From the NCBI GenBank assembly GCA_006969745.1, contig CP030886.1, forward strand, positions 2,205,234-2,269,233: a stretch of 64,000 bases of DNA, read 5' to 3'. The translations under genes and the position numbers were made by a program. Position 1 is the first letter of the stretch. Every line of letters starts with the position of its first letter. Below the pieces are notes generated by a model. It saw only the letters and a list, made by a program, of their open reading frames with translations. It made no database searches and was not told the origin of the DNA. The stretch comes from Cytophagaceae bacterium. Lineage in GTDB: Bacteria; Bacteroidota; Bacteroidia; Cytophagales; Cyclobacteriaceae. Positions 17,673-26,688 of the stretch are shown here, in pieces.

Positions 17673-18224
17673 ATGTTTGATGCAGTCATTCAGTCGATTA
17701 AATCCTACGCAGACCTTTCTGAAAAAGACATAAAGTCCTTTACCGGAAGGTTGAAAACGGTTCACCTGAATAAAGGAGAATTACTATTAAATGTTAATGC
17801 CGTTTGCCAACAGTGGGCGTTTTGTGTGCAAGGAAGTTTCAGGGAATATTATCTGAACGATAACCTTGATGAGATAACAACCAACCTATTCACCGAAAAT
17901 AGTTGGGTCATAAATCACAGCAGCTTTACCGGACAGCTTCCTTCAAAATGTAAGATTGAGGCCTTCGAAGATAGTGAGGTTGTGAGCATAAGTATCCATG
18001 ACCTGCACCATCTAATCGGTGAATCACCTGCATTTTTTGCTTTAGGTAAAATTTTAGAGGTGGATTCTACCAGGCCATCAGCTACAGCTACCCCTGAAGA
18101 GAAATACCTTCAATTGCTAGATCAAAATCCGGCAATTATTCAGAGGTTCCCGCTGAAGCATATTGCCTCCTACCTGGGCATGACTCCCGAAACGCTGAGT
18201 AGAGTGCGAGGCAAAATCCGATAG
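17673..18224 (+). CDS. Crp/Fnr family transcriptional regulator
   Basis: 183 residues with a cyclic-nucleotide-binding-like beta-barrel at about 20-115 (GELLLNVNAVCQQWAFCVQG, later LFTENSWVINHSSF) and a short C-terminal helix-turn-helix. HIASYLGMTPETLSRVRGKI has the E-x-x-S-R spacing of the Fnr recognition helix. No N-terminal Cys cluster for an Fe-S centre is present and the cAMP-contact residues are not recognisable, so the ligand is unknown. It is short compared with typical Crp (about 210). A perfect FNR-type box lies just downstream, before the next gene, suggesting a direct target. Confidence 0.88.
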   Translation: MFDAVIQSIKSYADLSEKDIKSFTGRLKTVHLNKGELLLNVNAVCQQWAFCVQGSFREYYLNDNLDEITTNLFTENSWVINHSSFTGQLPSKCKIEAFEDSEVVSISIHDLHHLIGESPAFFALGKILEVDSTRPSATATPEEKYLQLLDQNPAIIQRFPLKHIASYLGMTPETLSRVRGKIR

Positions 18225-18230
18225 TTATTT

Positions 18231-18246
18231 CTTGATTTCGATCAAG
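18231..18246 (+). promoter_or_regulatory. perfect FNR-type box (TTGAT-N4-ATCAA)
   Basis: The sequence cttgatttcgatcaag is a perfect inverted repeat containing TTGATTTCGATCAA, the exact FNR consensus half-sites with the standard 4-bp spacer. It sits 7 bp after the Crp/Fnr gene stop and 44 bp before the ATG of the next gene, where it could activate or repress. The neighbouring regulator has the E-x-x-S-R recognition residues that read TTGAT in Fnr. It could also fold as a UUCG-capped hairpin in RNA, acting as a weak terminator. Confidence 0.6.
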
Positions 18247-18289
18247 TGACTTTGCGCAATGGTGCGACTATGTTTGTTCAAAAAAAGAT

Positions 18290-18934
18290 ATGGGCACGCA
18301 CGAACAAAAAGGAGCAGGTTTGGCATTAATTATCGGATCATTTTTGATGATAGCCACGATGGTTTTACACCCGGTTGGTGGGGACTTCAATCAGCTGCTA
18401 AAAATAGCTACCATCGGGATAATTTCTCACTCACTGGCAATCCTCTCAGTTCCGTTTGTGGCGTATGGATTTTTTGGATTAACCATTAGACTTAAGTCTT
18501 CTTCATTTTTAAGCTACACAGGCTTCTCCATTATGCTCTTTGGCTTAGTCGCTGTGATGATTGCTGCGGCGATCAATGGTCTTATTCTCACCGATTTTGT
18601 GAAATCCTACGAGGGCGCATCAGAAGAGACGATAGCTTCAATCAAGCCCATCTTTGTATTTATGCGAAGTTTCAACCATGCATTTGATTACATATTTATG
18701 GGAGGTATTTGTTTGGCAATGCTTTTCTGGTCAGCTGCTATTATTAAAACCAAAGCAGTAGAAGCATGGGTGGGGTACTTTGGAATTGCGGTTTCCGCTG
18801 CAGGTGTTGTATTGTTTGTTTCAGGGTTTGAATTACTACATCTAGCAGGTTTTAGAGTATTTGTATTTACCAATGTAGCATGGATCTTGGCCATTGGTTT
18901 TCTTTTGATCAAGAAGGTTGCCTCATCGAATTAA
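18290..18934 (+). CDS. multi-pass membrane protein of unknown function
   Basis: 214 residues with about six to seven hydrophobic helices. The N-terminus MGTHEQKGAGLALIIGSFLM and the helix order resemble DUF4386-like membrane proteins, but the similarity is by general pattern only. Conserved-looking polar spots are HPVGGDF between helices 1 and 2 and SFNHAFDYIF in the middle. It follows the Crp/Fnr gene with an FNR-type box in the gap, so it may respond to that regulator. It converges on the DUF2254 gene with a 2-bp gap. Confidence 0.7.
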   Translation: MGTHEQKGAGLALIIGSFLMIATMVLHPVGGDFNQLLKIATIGIISHSLAILSVPFVAYGFFGLTIRLKSSSFLSYTGFSIMLFGLVAVMIAAAINGLILTDFVKSYEGASEETIASIKPIFVFMRSFNHAFDYIFMGGICLAMLFWSAAIIKTKAVEAWVGYFGIAVSAAGVVLFVSGFELLHLAGFRVFVFTNVAWILAIGFLLIKKVASSN

Positions 18935-18936
18935 CT

Positions 18937-20256
18937 TTATTTCGCCTTTGGCTCCATCTCGTCAAATCGTTCTTTCAAGTACTGACGATCGCTAGAATGA
19001 AGTGCGCCACTTTCACCTGCATCCAGCACCATCATTGCGTGCTTTATAAGGGCTTTTTTCTGAAGGTCAGTTTGGACAAACTTGTTCATTTTAATAAATG
19101 AATCCATCAGGTGAATAAGTATGGTGGGTGTACTTTGGCCGTACTGCCTTATTTGGTTAAAAGAAACATCCATCATTCCCTCAAAATTCAGTGATCGGGT
19201 GACCACACGAATAGAGCCATCTGATCCGTATCGATAGTTGGACGGGAAACCGATTCGTGTAAGAAAGCACATGTTTTCAGTCAGTTTATCAATACAGGTA
19301 ATGGCAGTGTATGGATCATTGACTCCTGGAGAAAGAGCCCTGGAAGCAATTTCCACAACCTGATGAACCGCAAATTCTGCGTCCTGAATAGGAGTTCTTT
19401 CTCTGCCAAGCAGAAACGAACTTCGAAGTTTTTTTAAAATCTCAAAAGAGACCTCTTTTCCCGAATAGACAGTTGCAATGGCCTCTTTTTCAACGATAAA
19501 ATTACCGGGTCGATGATTTAATATTAGAAGCAAATCATATTTCTGAACAGTCTGCATGAGACTGTCATTGTCAATACCCTGGAGATAGCCACTTTTATCA
19601 CTCAAAAGTGAGCAAACAACATTTCTTTGTTCTTTTGCTTCATTCAACTTTTTTTCATGTTCAGCTCCATTTTCATCACCAAGTTCCTCTGGAAAAAGCT
19701 GATTAATTGTATCCGTTAGTTTACTGCTAATATCAGAAATTACATTATCAGCTTGGATACTGACTGATATATGGTGAATGAAAATGATAAGTAAAAGAAT
19801 ATTGCCAACAGCCACTACGATAGCGGCAAGCACAGAAAAATTGGGAACGAAGGAAAAGCCATCGCCTGATCGCAAGGTCTGGAGTACGAGGAGGCAATAA
19901 ATGAATGTAGCAACGTAGGTTCCTAAAACAACTTGATTCAACCTGTCATGCATAAAATTTCGTAACAGCCGAGACCCAAATTGAGAAGAAGCCAATGTTA
20001 ATGCCACAAGTGTGATTGAGAATACAGTGCTGGCAACACCTAGCATAGCTCCCGCAATGATCGACAGTACGTTTCTTGCTGAATCTACACTTCCTGAAAA
20101 AAAGTAGTTGAGAATACCTGATGGTTGGTAGCCAATTTGGCTATCTAGATAAACGAGACCAAAAGCTGCTCCTATTGCCAGAAGTATCAGGCACAGTGGA
20201 AGAAACCAAAAACTGGTACGCAACAACTCCCATATATAAAGTGCTTTGGTTCGCAT
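18937..20256 (-). CDS. DUF2254 family membrane protein
   Basis: 439 residues from the ATG at 20256 (MRTKALYIWELLRTSFWFLP). An ATG 12 bp further upstream (20268) is possible. Four N-terminal membrane helices are followed by a large cytoplasmic domain. The blocks NVLSIIAGAMLGVASTVFSI, ALTLASSQFGSRLLRNFMHD, and ALSPGVNDPYTAITCID are the family's hallmarks. The function of DUF2254 is not established; it is often placed with envelope or ion homeostasis genes. No operon partner is visible. Confidence 0.9.
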   Translation of the reverse strand: MRTKALYIWELLRTSFWFLPLCLILLAIGAAFGLVYLDSQIGYQPSGILNYFFSGSVDSARNVLSIIAGAMLGVASTVFSITLVALTLASSQFGSRLLRNFMHDRLNQVVLGTYVATFIYCLLVLQTLRSGDGFSFVPNFSVLAAIVVAVGNILLLIIFIHHISVSIQADNVISDISSKLTDTINQLFPEELGDENGAEHEKKLNEAKEQRNVVCSLLSDKSGYLQGIDNDSLMQTVQKYDLLLILNHRPGNFIVEKEAIATVYSGKEVSFEILKKLRSSFLLGRERTPIQDAEFAVHQVVEIASRALSPGVNDPYTAITCIDKLTENMCFLTRIGFPSNYRYGSDGSIRVVTRSLNFEGMMDVSFNQIRQYGQSTPTILIHLMDSFIKMNKFVQTDLQKKALIKHAMMVLDAGESGALHSSDRQYLKERFDEMEPKAK

Positions 20257-20365
20257 ATAGCCGATCACAATTTAATCATTCATTATTAAGAATGACATGA
20301 CGCCAACTTGAATCAAAGTAGGAGTTTACTTTTAACGTTAGTACAGCCTCAGACCTCAGGTGATC

Positions 20366-20497
20366 CTAATTCAGGAATATTGATATTTCTATATTCTCTC
20401 TACTACAGTTGATTTCTGCGATCTTCACATCCAGTGAAAACTGAGCCTTCAATGAAAGTAATATTAGGGATAACACAAATGTGAATAATATCTTCAT
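20366..20497 (-). CDS. possible truncated secreted protein after the permease
   Basis: A 43-codon ORF starts 1 bp after the permease stop codon, in position for coupling. It has a clear signal peptide (MKILFTFVLSLILLSLKAQ) followed by FSLDVKIAEINCSRENIEI and soon ends at TAG. The short mature part looks like the first strands of a secreted beta-sandwich domain, so this may be the remaining 5' end of a longer, broken gene. No continuation in other frames was recognised. Low-to-moderate confidence. Confidence 0.4.
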   Translation of the reverse strand: MKILFTFVLSLILLSLKAQFSLDVKIAEINCSRENIEISIFLN

Positions 20498-20498
20498 T

Positions 20499-23063
20499 TT
20501 ACTCCGATCTTAACTGCTGCGCAGGGTTGATTTTACTTGTCTGATAAACTTTGTATCCAATAGCCAACACAACGATAGCTATCACGACCAGCAGTGCCTT
20601 GACAAAATGGTCGATTGAAGAACTAACGTGGTAGGCATAAATGATATCAAAAACGGTAGTAAGGATGTAATGGCTACCAGATAATCCAATCACTGCTGCT
20701 ATACCCAAGATCCAATACAAGTCTTTACCAAGTAGGTGAATGATGGTTTTGCGAGATGCACCTAAGACCTTTCTCACGCCAAATTCCTTACTTCTTTTCT
20801 GAACCTTCAGTGATACAAGGGTATATAATCCAAGAATTGAGATAAGGATTGAGATAACGGCCATGAACAGATTTATCTTAACAAAAATACCGTTGGTGCC
20901 TCTGGAACTTTGCATGACATCTTCCTGAAGAAATCCACTGTAGAGCTCCTGAGGAAAGGTGCTATACCATACCTGTTCCATTTTGCTGTTGATAAAGTCT
21001 TGACTTCCGGAAACTCTCACCACAGCATAATTGTAGTTTGCTTCAGGAGAATATCGAATCATTGTGGGTGTGATCTTATTGTCCATCATGATGTTTCGAA
21101 CATTGAAATCGTCCACAACACCGATGATTGAGTATTTGTGATCACCAACTTTGATGGTCTGATTGAGCATGTCTGTACCATACTGACTTTCAAGCATACG
21201 GTTGATCACCACCTTATCTGAATTATCACTAAGCTCACTATGAAATGATCCTTTGATCAATCGTAATCCCATCGTTTCTGCATAATCGACACCCACTCTA
21301 AGTGCAGTGGTTGAGATCTCCAGACCATCCTGATCTACGTAATTAGTTTCTGCTGAAAACCCGATCAAGTGAAAAGATCCGGCCACAGAATTTACCTCAG
21401 GTTCTTGATTTAGGCGATCTGCTAAGAGTTGATATTGTTCTGGTCGATCCAATGGAATATTCACCACTTGCTCTATGTCATAACCACGGTCAAGATTGTT
21501 TTGAAAATAGGAGTTATCCACATTGAGAAACAATCCGAAAATATTGTAAAAGCATAACGCAAACTGGAAGGTAAGCAACACCATCATCAACCTATTCTTA
21601 CCGGAAAGGGTCACTTTGTCACGGAATATTTTCAAGGAGGAAAATTTAGATACGTATATTGATGGATAGGCAGCTGAAAGCACCGTAACAAGGATAATCA
21701 GAACCACTGCAAATTGTAGAAGGGTAGCCAATGGCACACGATCCAATTGGATCAGCTCCCGCTCAAACATGGCATTATAGGTCGGGATAAGAAGAGAGGA
21801 TATCCCGATGGATAAAATGACCGCAAGTGATATCATAAAAGTATTTTCAATCATGAACTGAGTAATGGTACTTTTTCTGTTGCCACCCATTACTTTTCTC
21901 ACGGCGATTTCTTTCAACCTTTTTCCGGATAGTGCGATGCTCGTGTTGATGAAATTGAAGCATGCGAGTAAGAGGATGGAAAGAGCAGTTCCGGCAATTC
22001 CATAGACGGAAGATATATGCAAGTGTTGGCGAAACCGGCCATGCATTAGGCTACCTTCAATTGCGGGCCACTCGATCAGGTTATCGAGTCGATAACCGTC
22101 TATTTGATTCTGGTTGGTCACGTCATTCCGCGTATTTTTCAGTAAATCAAGTTCAGCGTTTACCAAGGCTATTTGATCCTCGGCAGCATATACAAATGTG
22201 CCATCAATGGTGTTTTGCCAGTTGCTTGGATCTACCTTATAGTTAGAAAGGTAATTCTCAAAGGAAGTGATCATTGCTTGTGAGAAACTCACATTATTCG
22301 GAGGTGCCTCAAATACATCTTGGATTAAAAATGATTCTTCTCGTTGATCCGGGAATACGAGCTTCACCAACTTTCCAACCGGGTAGGGCTCATTGAAAAG
22401 TTTCATAGCCAATTTTTGCGAGACAGCTACCTCATTAACTCCGGGAGGTTTTATGTTAGACCCATTCAGGCTTTTCAAAGGTAGTCGACTGAAAAATTCA
22501 TCATCGGCAAATGCGATCCGAGAGGAGAATAAGTGATTTTGCTCTCTGACCGGGATGCTTCTGGCTGTATATCTGAAAGCTTCCAACGAAGCACTTTTAA
22601 GGCCGGGGGCCAGCGCTATTGAACTAGTTCCTAATGTAGATTCACCTGTTCTAAGACCGCTAATTTTATAGATGTTCGTGGCCTCATCAAACGACCCATT
22701 GAAAGTAGCATTGAATTGATAATTCAAATAGCCAATGGTGCAAATGGATATGGCGAGTGCTAAACCAAAGATGTTTGCGAAGACATAGAATGGATTTAGC
22801 TTGATAGCACGAATCGAAGTTTTAAGATAGTTTTTTGGTAGCCGCATAACATTAGAAGGTATGACGTTGAGTGATCGGATCACGGAAGGACGAATCATTT
22901 TCAGAACTTCTTTGGTATAGATCTGTCTGGCTTTTTTGGTGCCATGGAGTTCCACATTCTCAAAGAATGCCTCCTCCAGATCACCTTGCAGTTCTTCGAA
23001 AAGATCTTGGCTGCAAAACCACTGAAACAAACGGTATGAAAATTTGGGCACTGAAGGATCCAT
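20499..23063 (-). CDS. large MacB/FtsX-type ABC permease with prefix domain
   Basis: 854 residues from the ATG at 23063, which overlaps the PadR stop as TAATG; an ATG at 23093 is less likely. The first 70 residues (YRLFQWFCSQDLFEELQGDL) form a permease prefix domain. Helix 1 follows, then a MacB-type periplasmic domain, three helices with KEIAVRKVMGGNRKS, a second periplasmic domain, and a last helix set with KEFGVRKVLGASRKTI and the ending KINPAQQLRSE. This is two FtsX units in one chain. No ATP-binding partner is encoded nearby. By family it could export small molecules or transmit envelope stress. Confidence 0.9.
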   Translation of the reverse strand: MDPSVPKFSYRLFQWFCSQDLFEELQGDLEEAFFENVELHGTKKARQIYTKEVLKMIRPSVIRSLNVIPSNVMRLPKNYLKTSIRAIKLNPFYVFANIFGLALAISICTIGYLNYQFNATFNGSFDEATNIYKISGLRTGESTLGTSSIALAPGLKSASLEAFRYTARSIPVREQNHLFSSRIAFADDEFFSRLPLKSLNGSNIKPPGVNEVAVSQKLAMKLFNEPYPVGKLVKLVFPDQREESFLIQDVFEAPPNNVSFSQAMITSFENYLSNYKVDPSNWQNTIDGTFVYAAEDQIALVNAELDLLKNTRNDVTNQNQIDGYRLDNLIEWPAIEGSLMHGRFRQHLHISSVYGIAGTALSILLLACFNFINTSIALSGKRLKEIAVRKVMGGNRKSTITQFMIENTFMISLAVILSIGISSLLIPTYNAMFERELIQLDRVPLATLLQFAVVLIILVTVLSAAYPSIYVSKFSSLKIFRDKVTLSGKNRLMMVLLTFQFALCFYNIFGLFLNVDNSYFQNNLDRGYDIEQVVNIPLDRPEQYQLLADRLNQEPEVNSVAGSFHLIGFSAETNYVDQDGLEISTTALRVGVDYAETMGLRLIKGSFHSELSDNSDKVVINRMLESQYGTDMLNQTIKVGDHKYSIIGVVDDFNVRNIMMDNKITPTMIRYSPEANYNYAVVRVSGSQDFINSKMEQVWYSTFPQELYSGFLQEDVMQSSRGTNGIFVKINLFMAVISILISILGLYTLVSLKVQKRSKEFGVRKVLGASRKTIIHLLGKDLYWILGIAAVIGLSGSHYILTTVFDIIYAYHVSSSIDHFVKALLVVIAIVVLAIGYKVYQTSKINPAQQLRSE

Positions 23064-23386
23064 TAGATGCTGAATTTTGGTGCCAGACTCCACATTTCTT
23101 CTCGCAATTCTTTGGCCTGCTTAAGGGCAACTTTACCCGAATGAGTAAGTGAATAATATCGCTTTCTTCGACCACCTCTTTCGGCTGTCGCACCACCAAC
23201 ACGAGATTCTAAATATCCCTTTTCCTCAAGCCGACTCAAGGCAGCATGTAGCGCACCTCTACTCAGGCTCCGCTTTAGCCGATGACTGATCTCTTTTTGA
23301 ATTTTCAAACCGTATGCCTGCTCATCGAGGATGAGGACGGAAAGCAAAACGATCTCTTGGAATTCACCCAGGTTAGTGCCTTTCAT
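23063..23386 (-). CDS. PadR family transcriptional regulator
   Basis: 107 residues with the PadR winged-helix signature: LGEFQEIVLLSVLILDEQAYGLKI, then LSRGALHAALSRLEEKGYLESR and GRRKRYYSLTHSGKVAL. The following permease begins at its stop codon (TAATG), so it most likely controls its own operon. PadR proteins repress their target and release it on binding a ligand or sensing stress. The RGALHAAL recognition helix is specific to the Bacteroidota permease-linked subfamily. Confidence 0.92.
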   Translation of the reverse strand: MKGTNLGEFQEIVLLSVLILDEQAYGLKIQKEISHRLKRSLSRGALHAALSRLEEKGYLESRVGGATAERGGRRKRYYSLTHSGKVALKQAKELREEMWSLAPKFSI

Positions 23387-23712
23387 TTTTCTTTTGGTTT
23401 TTTAGTTGTTGCCATTCGCTTTTTCACCTCAATAAGACATTTTTTTAAGTATGCCATTTTACAATTTGGCTTCTTGCGAATTAAAAAGATATGCCTATTG
23501 CTCTTAAATGACACTGGCCTCTTGCCAGTTTGTTTCAGTTTTGAAGACCAAACGTAAGTAATTATTATTTGTTTCACAAATGAAGACATAATGAATCGGT
23601 CAGATCTATCTCACTTTATCGTAACCCTTTACTTATGTATGCGTTATACTTTGGAATTCTATGTATATAGAATTATTAGTATACTTGCATTTATAATGTA
23701 TAAACTCTGGTC
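23387..23712. promoter_or_regulatory. divergent control region of the two PadR operons with an 8-4-8 palindrome
   Basis: This 326-bp AT-rich region separates two divergent padR-permease operons. At 23655-23674 lies a perfect inverted repeat, aattctat-gtat-atagaatt, ending 38 bp before the downstream padR ATG. PadR operators are AT-rich palindromes of this size, so it is a good operator candidate for 23713-24051. A 68-codon open frame at 23383-23589 on the minus strand lacks coding character and is not called. Confidence 0.55.
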
Positions 23713-24051
23713 ATGATTTCTAAAAATTTAACTGCTGCATCCACCAAACCAATAATTCTTGGCATCCTTAAGCAAGGAAATAGCTACGGGTATCTGATCA
23801 TTAAAAAGATTAAAGAGCTGTCTGGAGGAAAAATGGAATATTCAGATGGGATGCTCTATCCGGTGCTTCATCGATTGGAAAAAGACGGACTTATCAAATC
23901 CAATTGGACTATGGATGGAGGCACCAGGCCAAGAAAGTACTATGAAATTACAGCACTTGGAAAAGAAGAATTGGTAACTGAACAAGCGCAATGGCAGCAA
24001 GTCAATGCAGTGCTAAATACATTATGGGATGTCAAACCTTCAACAACATAA
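23713..24051 (+). CDS. PadR family transcriptional regulator
   Basis: 112 residues. The wing and helix signature is complete: PIILGILKQGNSYGYLIIKKIKEL, MEYSDGMLYPVLHRLEKDGLI and GTRPRKYYEITALGKEEL. YPVLHRLEKDGL is the classic PadR recognition region. It is a different PadR subtype from the divergent one at 23063-23386, as their recognition helices differ. The permease gene starts 4 bp after its stop, so it probably regulates 24056-29313. Confidence 0.93.
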   Translation: MISKNLTAASTKPIILGILKQGNSYGYLIIKKIKELSGGKMEYSDGMLYPVLHRLEKDGLIKSNWTMDGGTRPRKYYEITALGKEELVTEQAQWQQVNAVLNTLWDVKPSTT

Positions 24052-24055
24052 TGGC

Positions 24056-26674
24056 ATGTTTGATCTGGAAAAAGAGATAAGCCAATGGCTGAAATCCTTT
24101 CGAAAGCAGAGGGCTTTTGATGAAGGAAGTATTCAGGAAATGGAGATGCACCTTCGGGATCATACTGAGGACCTTATCGGACAAGGACTATCCGAAAAAG
24201 AGGCATTTCAAAAAGCGACACAAGAATTTGGAGAGATCAACCAAGTAGCCAAAGACGAATACTCAAACATAAAAAGGAAGACCACTATCCGGTCGATATT
24301 ATTTAGGACTATGCTCAACAATTATTTTAAAACCACGCTGAGAAGCATGATGAAGAATCCACTCAGTTCTTTCATCAATGTCTTCGGATTGGCAGTTGCC
24401 ATCGGGGCCTGTATGGTCACCTATGCATTCATTGACTTTGATTTAGGAATAGATCGCTTTCATGAAAATAAGGATGAAATTTTTCTTTCAACCTACAATG
24501 TAAACAGGGAAGGAAAGGAAGAACGTTATGGGAATGCGCCGGCGCCTCTTGCGGCCATGCTTAAGAACGACTTATCCAACATTGAAAATGTGACCCGAGT
24601 CCACGATGGAAATGCGGTGGTGAAATTTGGTGATAACGTCTTCCACGAAAGTGTGAGATATGTAGATCCAGCCTTTCTTGAGATGTTCAGCTTTCCACTA
24701 AAGTGGGGTGTTGCCAGCTCCCTCCATGATATCAATAGCATAATCCTGAGTGAGGAAATGTCCATGAAATATTTTGGAGAAGAAAATCCGGTTGGTAAGG
24801 AAATCAAGGTTATCATTGGAAAAGATATTTCCAAAGTTTTTAAAATCTCAGGGGTAGCTCGAAAATTTCCGAAGGCTCGAATCATCGATTTTACATTCCT
24901 TGCCAACATTGAAAACATGAAGGTTTTCTACCCATCGTTTGATTTTCATGATTGGAAAAAGCAAATCAATGCCACATTTATTCAGGTTAAAAATCCTTCG
25001 GACCTGGCTTCTATCAAGGATCAAATGAGAAAGTATAAGGACTTTCAAAATGAGGTAGAATCGGACTGGCCGATCAGCTCATTTGGGTTTGTTTCGTTGC
25101 ATGATTTGCACTTGGCTTCAGACGAGATAAAAAATGACATCTCATATGATGCATCTGACGAGGGCCGGGTAGGTCTGCCGGTAATTACGGGCTTTATATT
25201 GGCGCTTGCTTGCTTTAATTACCTCAATATTGCCATTGTCTCTGCCGCAAAAAGATTGAAAGAGATAGGGATGCGCAAAGTGATTGGTGCCAGCAAGAGG
25301 CTAATCGTTATTCAATTTCTCGCCGAGAATTTATTGTTAACATTCATTGCCGGTATCATCGGGTTCATTTTAGCAGCTACAGTTTTTCTACCATGGTTTT
25401 CTGGCTTCTCAGACATTAGTAGTGAATTTGATCTTCTGGATCCCAATTTGTGGCTTGCATTATTCGTTATTTTACTCTTCACAGGAATTGCTTCAGGTAT
25501 CTATCCGGCTTTCTACATTTCGAAGTTTCAGGCAGTCAATATTTTCAAAGGTTCAGTCAAGTTTGGAAAGAAAAATCTCGCAACAAAAATCTTCCTCACA
25601 GCACAGCTAATCCTCACGTGCGTGGGGATTGGGTTTGCAGTCATTTTTGCTCAAAACAGCTGGTATCAAGGGAACCGAGAATGGGGCTATAATCAAAGAG
25701 AAGTCTTGTATGCTGAATTACAAACCGCTTCTGACCTGGAGAAACTTAAAGCTGAAATGGTAAAAGAAGCCGGTGTGATAGCTGTAGCAGGATCAAGGCA
25801 TCACTTATCCAAAAGATTTGCTACTACCATCATTCATTTGCCGGATCACCAATATGAGGTGCAGGAACTTGCAGTCGGCGCTGATTATTTCGAGACAATA
25901 GATTTAGAGCTAAAAGAAGGAAGGTTTTTCAATCCAAATCAGGAGAGTGATAAAAAGTCATTGGTTGTCAATCAGACATTTGTCAATAGCCTGTCGCTTG
26001 ATCAGCCACTAGGCACGCAAGTAAAGATAGATTCAACGCAGTATCAAATTGTTGGTGTGGTAAAGGACTTTCATTTCAACAATTTCTACTATGAGTTAAG
26101 ACCCATGATATTTACTCTCGCAGACGAGAATGCTCAGCTTTTTCTCACTTTAAAAGTTGATGAAAAATCGAAGGTAGCAAGCTACAAGGCACTGCAAGCA
26201 GCGTGGATAGAGTTATTTCCTGAGACACCTTTCAACGGCGGTTTTCAAGAAGATACCTGGGTTGGCTTTTATGAAGACCTTAACACAATGCAGCGATTTA
26301 CCCGGGCGACCGCTGTGGTTTTTGTTTTGCTGGCCAGCTTAGGTTTATACGGATTGATACAACTCAACATAAAGGGAAGAATCAGGGAATTCAGCATACG
26401 CAAAACCCTAGGTGCTAGGTCGAGAAACCTTGCCAATAACATTGTAAAACAATACCTTGTCATTTTTGGAATTGCGATTGTTTTAGGTATTCCTGCTGCG
26501 CATATCTTGAATAGCGCAATGCTCGGGATGATGTTTGCAGACCCGCTTCCATATGGTTATTTAGGCGCAGTGCTTTCATCTATATTATTAATTGTTGTTC
26601 TAGCCGCGGTAATAGCAACTCAAGTCAGAAAAGTTACCAGGTCAAATCCTGTGGAAGGCCTAAAGGTGGAATAA
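24056..26674 (+). CDS. large MacB/FtsX-type ABC permease with prefix domain
   Basis: 872 residues from the ATG at 24056 (MFDLEKEISQWLKSFRKQ), chosen because the paralogue at 26689 starts in the same way. Residues 1-75 form a prefix domain with MHLRDHTEDLIGQGLSEKEAF. Two MacB-periplasmic plus FtsX units follow, with KEIGMRKVIGASKRLIVIQF in the first and REFSIRKTLGARSRNLANNI in the second, ending in RSNPVEGLKVE. It is the second gene of the padR operon. No ATPase subunit is encoded within this window. Confidence 0.92.
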   Translation: MFDLEKEISQWLKSFRKQRAFDEGSIQEMEMHLRDHTEDLIGQGLSEKEAFQKATQEFGEINQVAKDEYSNIKRKTTIRSILFRTMLNNYFKTTLRSMMKNPLSSFINVFGLAVAIGACMVTYAFIDFDLGIDRFHENKDEIFLSTYNVNREGKEERYGNAPAPLAAMLKNDLSNIENVTRVHDGNAVVKFGDNVFHESVRYVDPAFLEMFSFPLKWGVASSLHDINSIILSEEMSMKYFGEENPVGKEIKVIIGKDISKVFKISGVARKFPKARIIDFTFLANIENMKVFYPSFDFHDWKKQINATFIQVKNPSDLASIKDQMRKYKDFQNEVESDWPISSFGFVSLHDLHLASDEIKNDISYDASDEGRVGLPVITGFILALACFNYLNIAIVSAAKRLKEIGMRKVIGASKRLIVIQFLAENLLLTFIAGIIGFILAATVFLPWFSGFSDISSEFDLLDPNLWLALFVILLFTGIASGIYPAFYISKFQAVNIFKGSVKFGKKNLATKIFLTAQLILTCVGIGFAVIFAQNSWYQGNREWGYNQREVLYAELQTASDLEKLKAEMVKEAGVIAVAGSRHHLSKRFATTIIHLPDHQYEVQELAVGADYFETIDLELKEGRFFNPNQESDKKSLVVNQTFVNSLSLDQPLGTQVKIDSTQYQIVGVVKDFHFNNFYYELRPMIFTLADENAQLFLTLKVDEKSKVASYKALQAAWIELFPETPFNGGFQEDTWVGFYEDLNTMQRFTRATAVVFVLLASLGLYGLIQLNIKGRIREFSIRKTLGARSRNLANNIVKQYLVIFGIAIVLGIPAAHILNSAMLGMMFADPLPYGYLGAVLSSILLIVVLAAVIATQVRKVTRSNPVEGLKVE

Positions 26675-26688
26675 TCAATATTATAGCA

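Noticed and set aside
23383-23589. 68-codon ORF in the PadR divergent region
   Set aside because: Low-complexity Lys-rich product, poor start, and it overlaps the likely promoter of padR.
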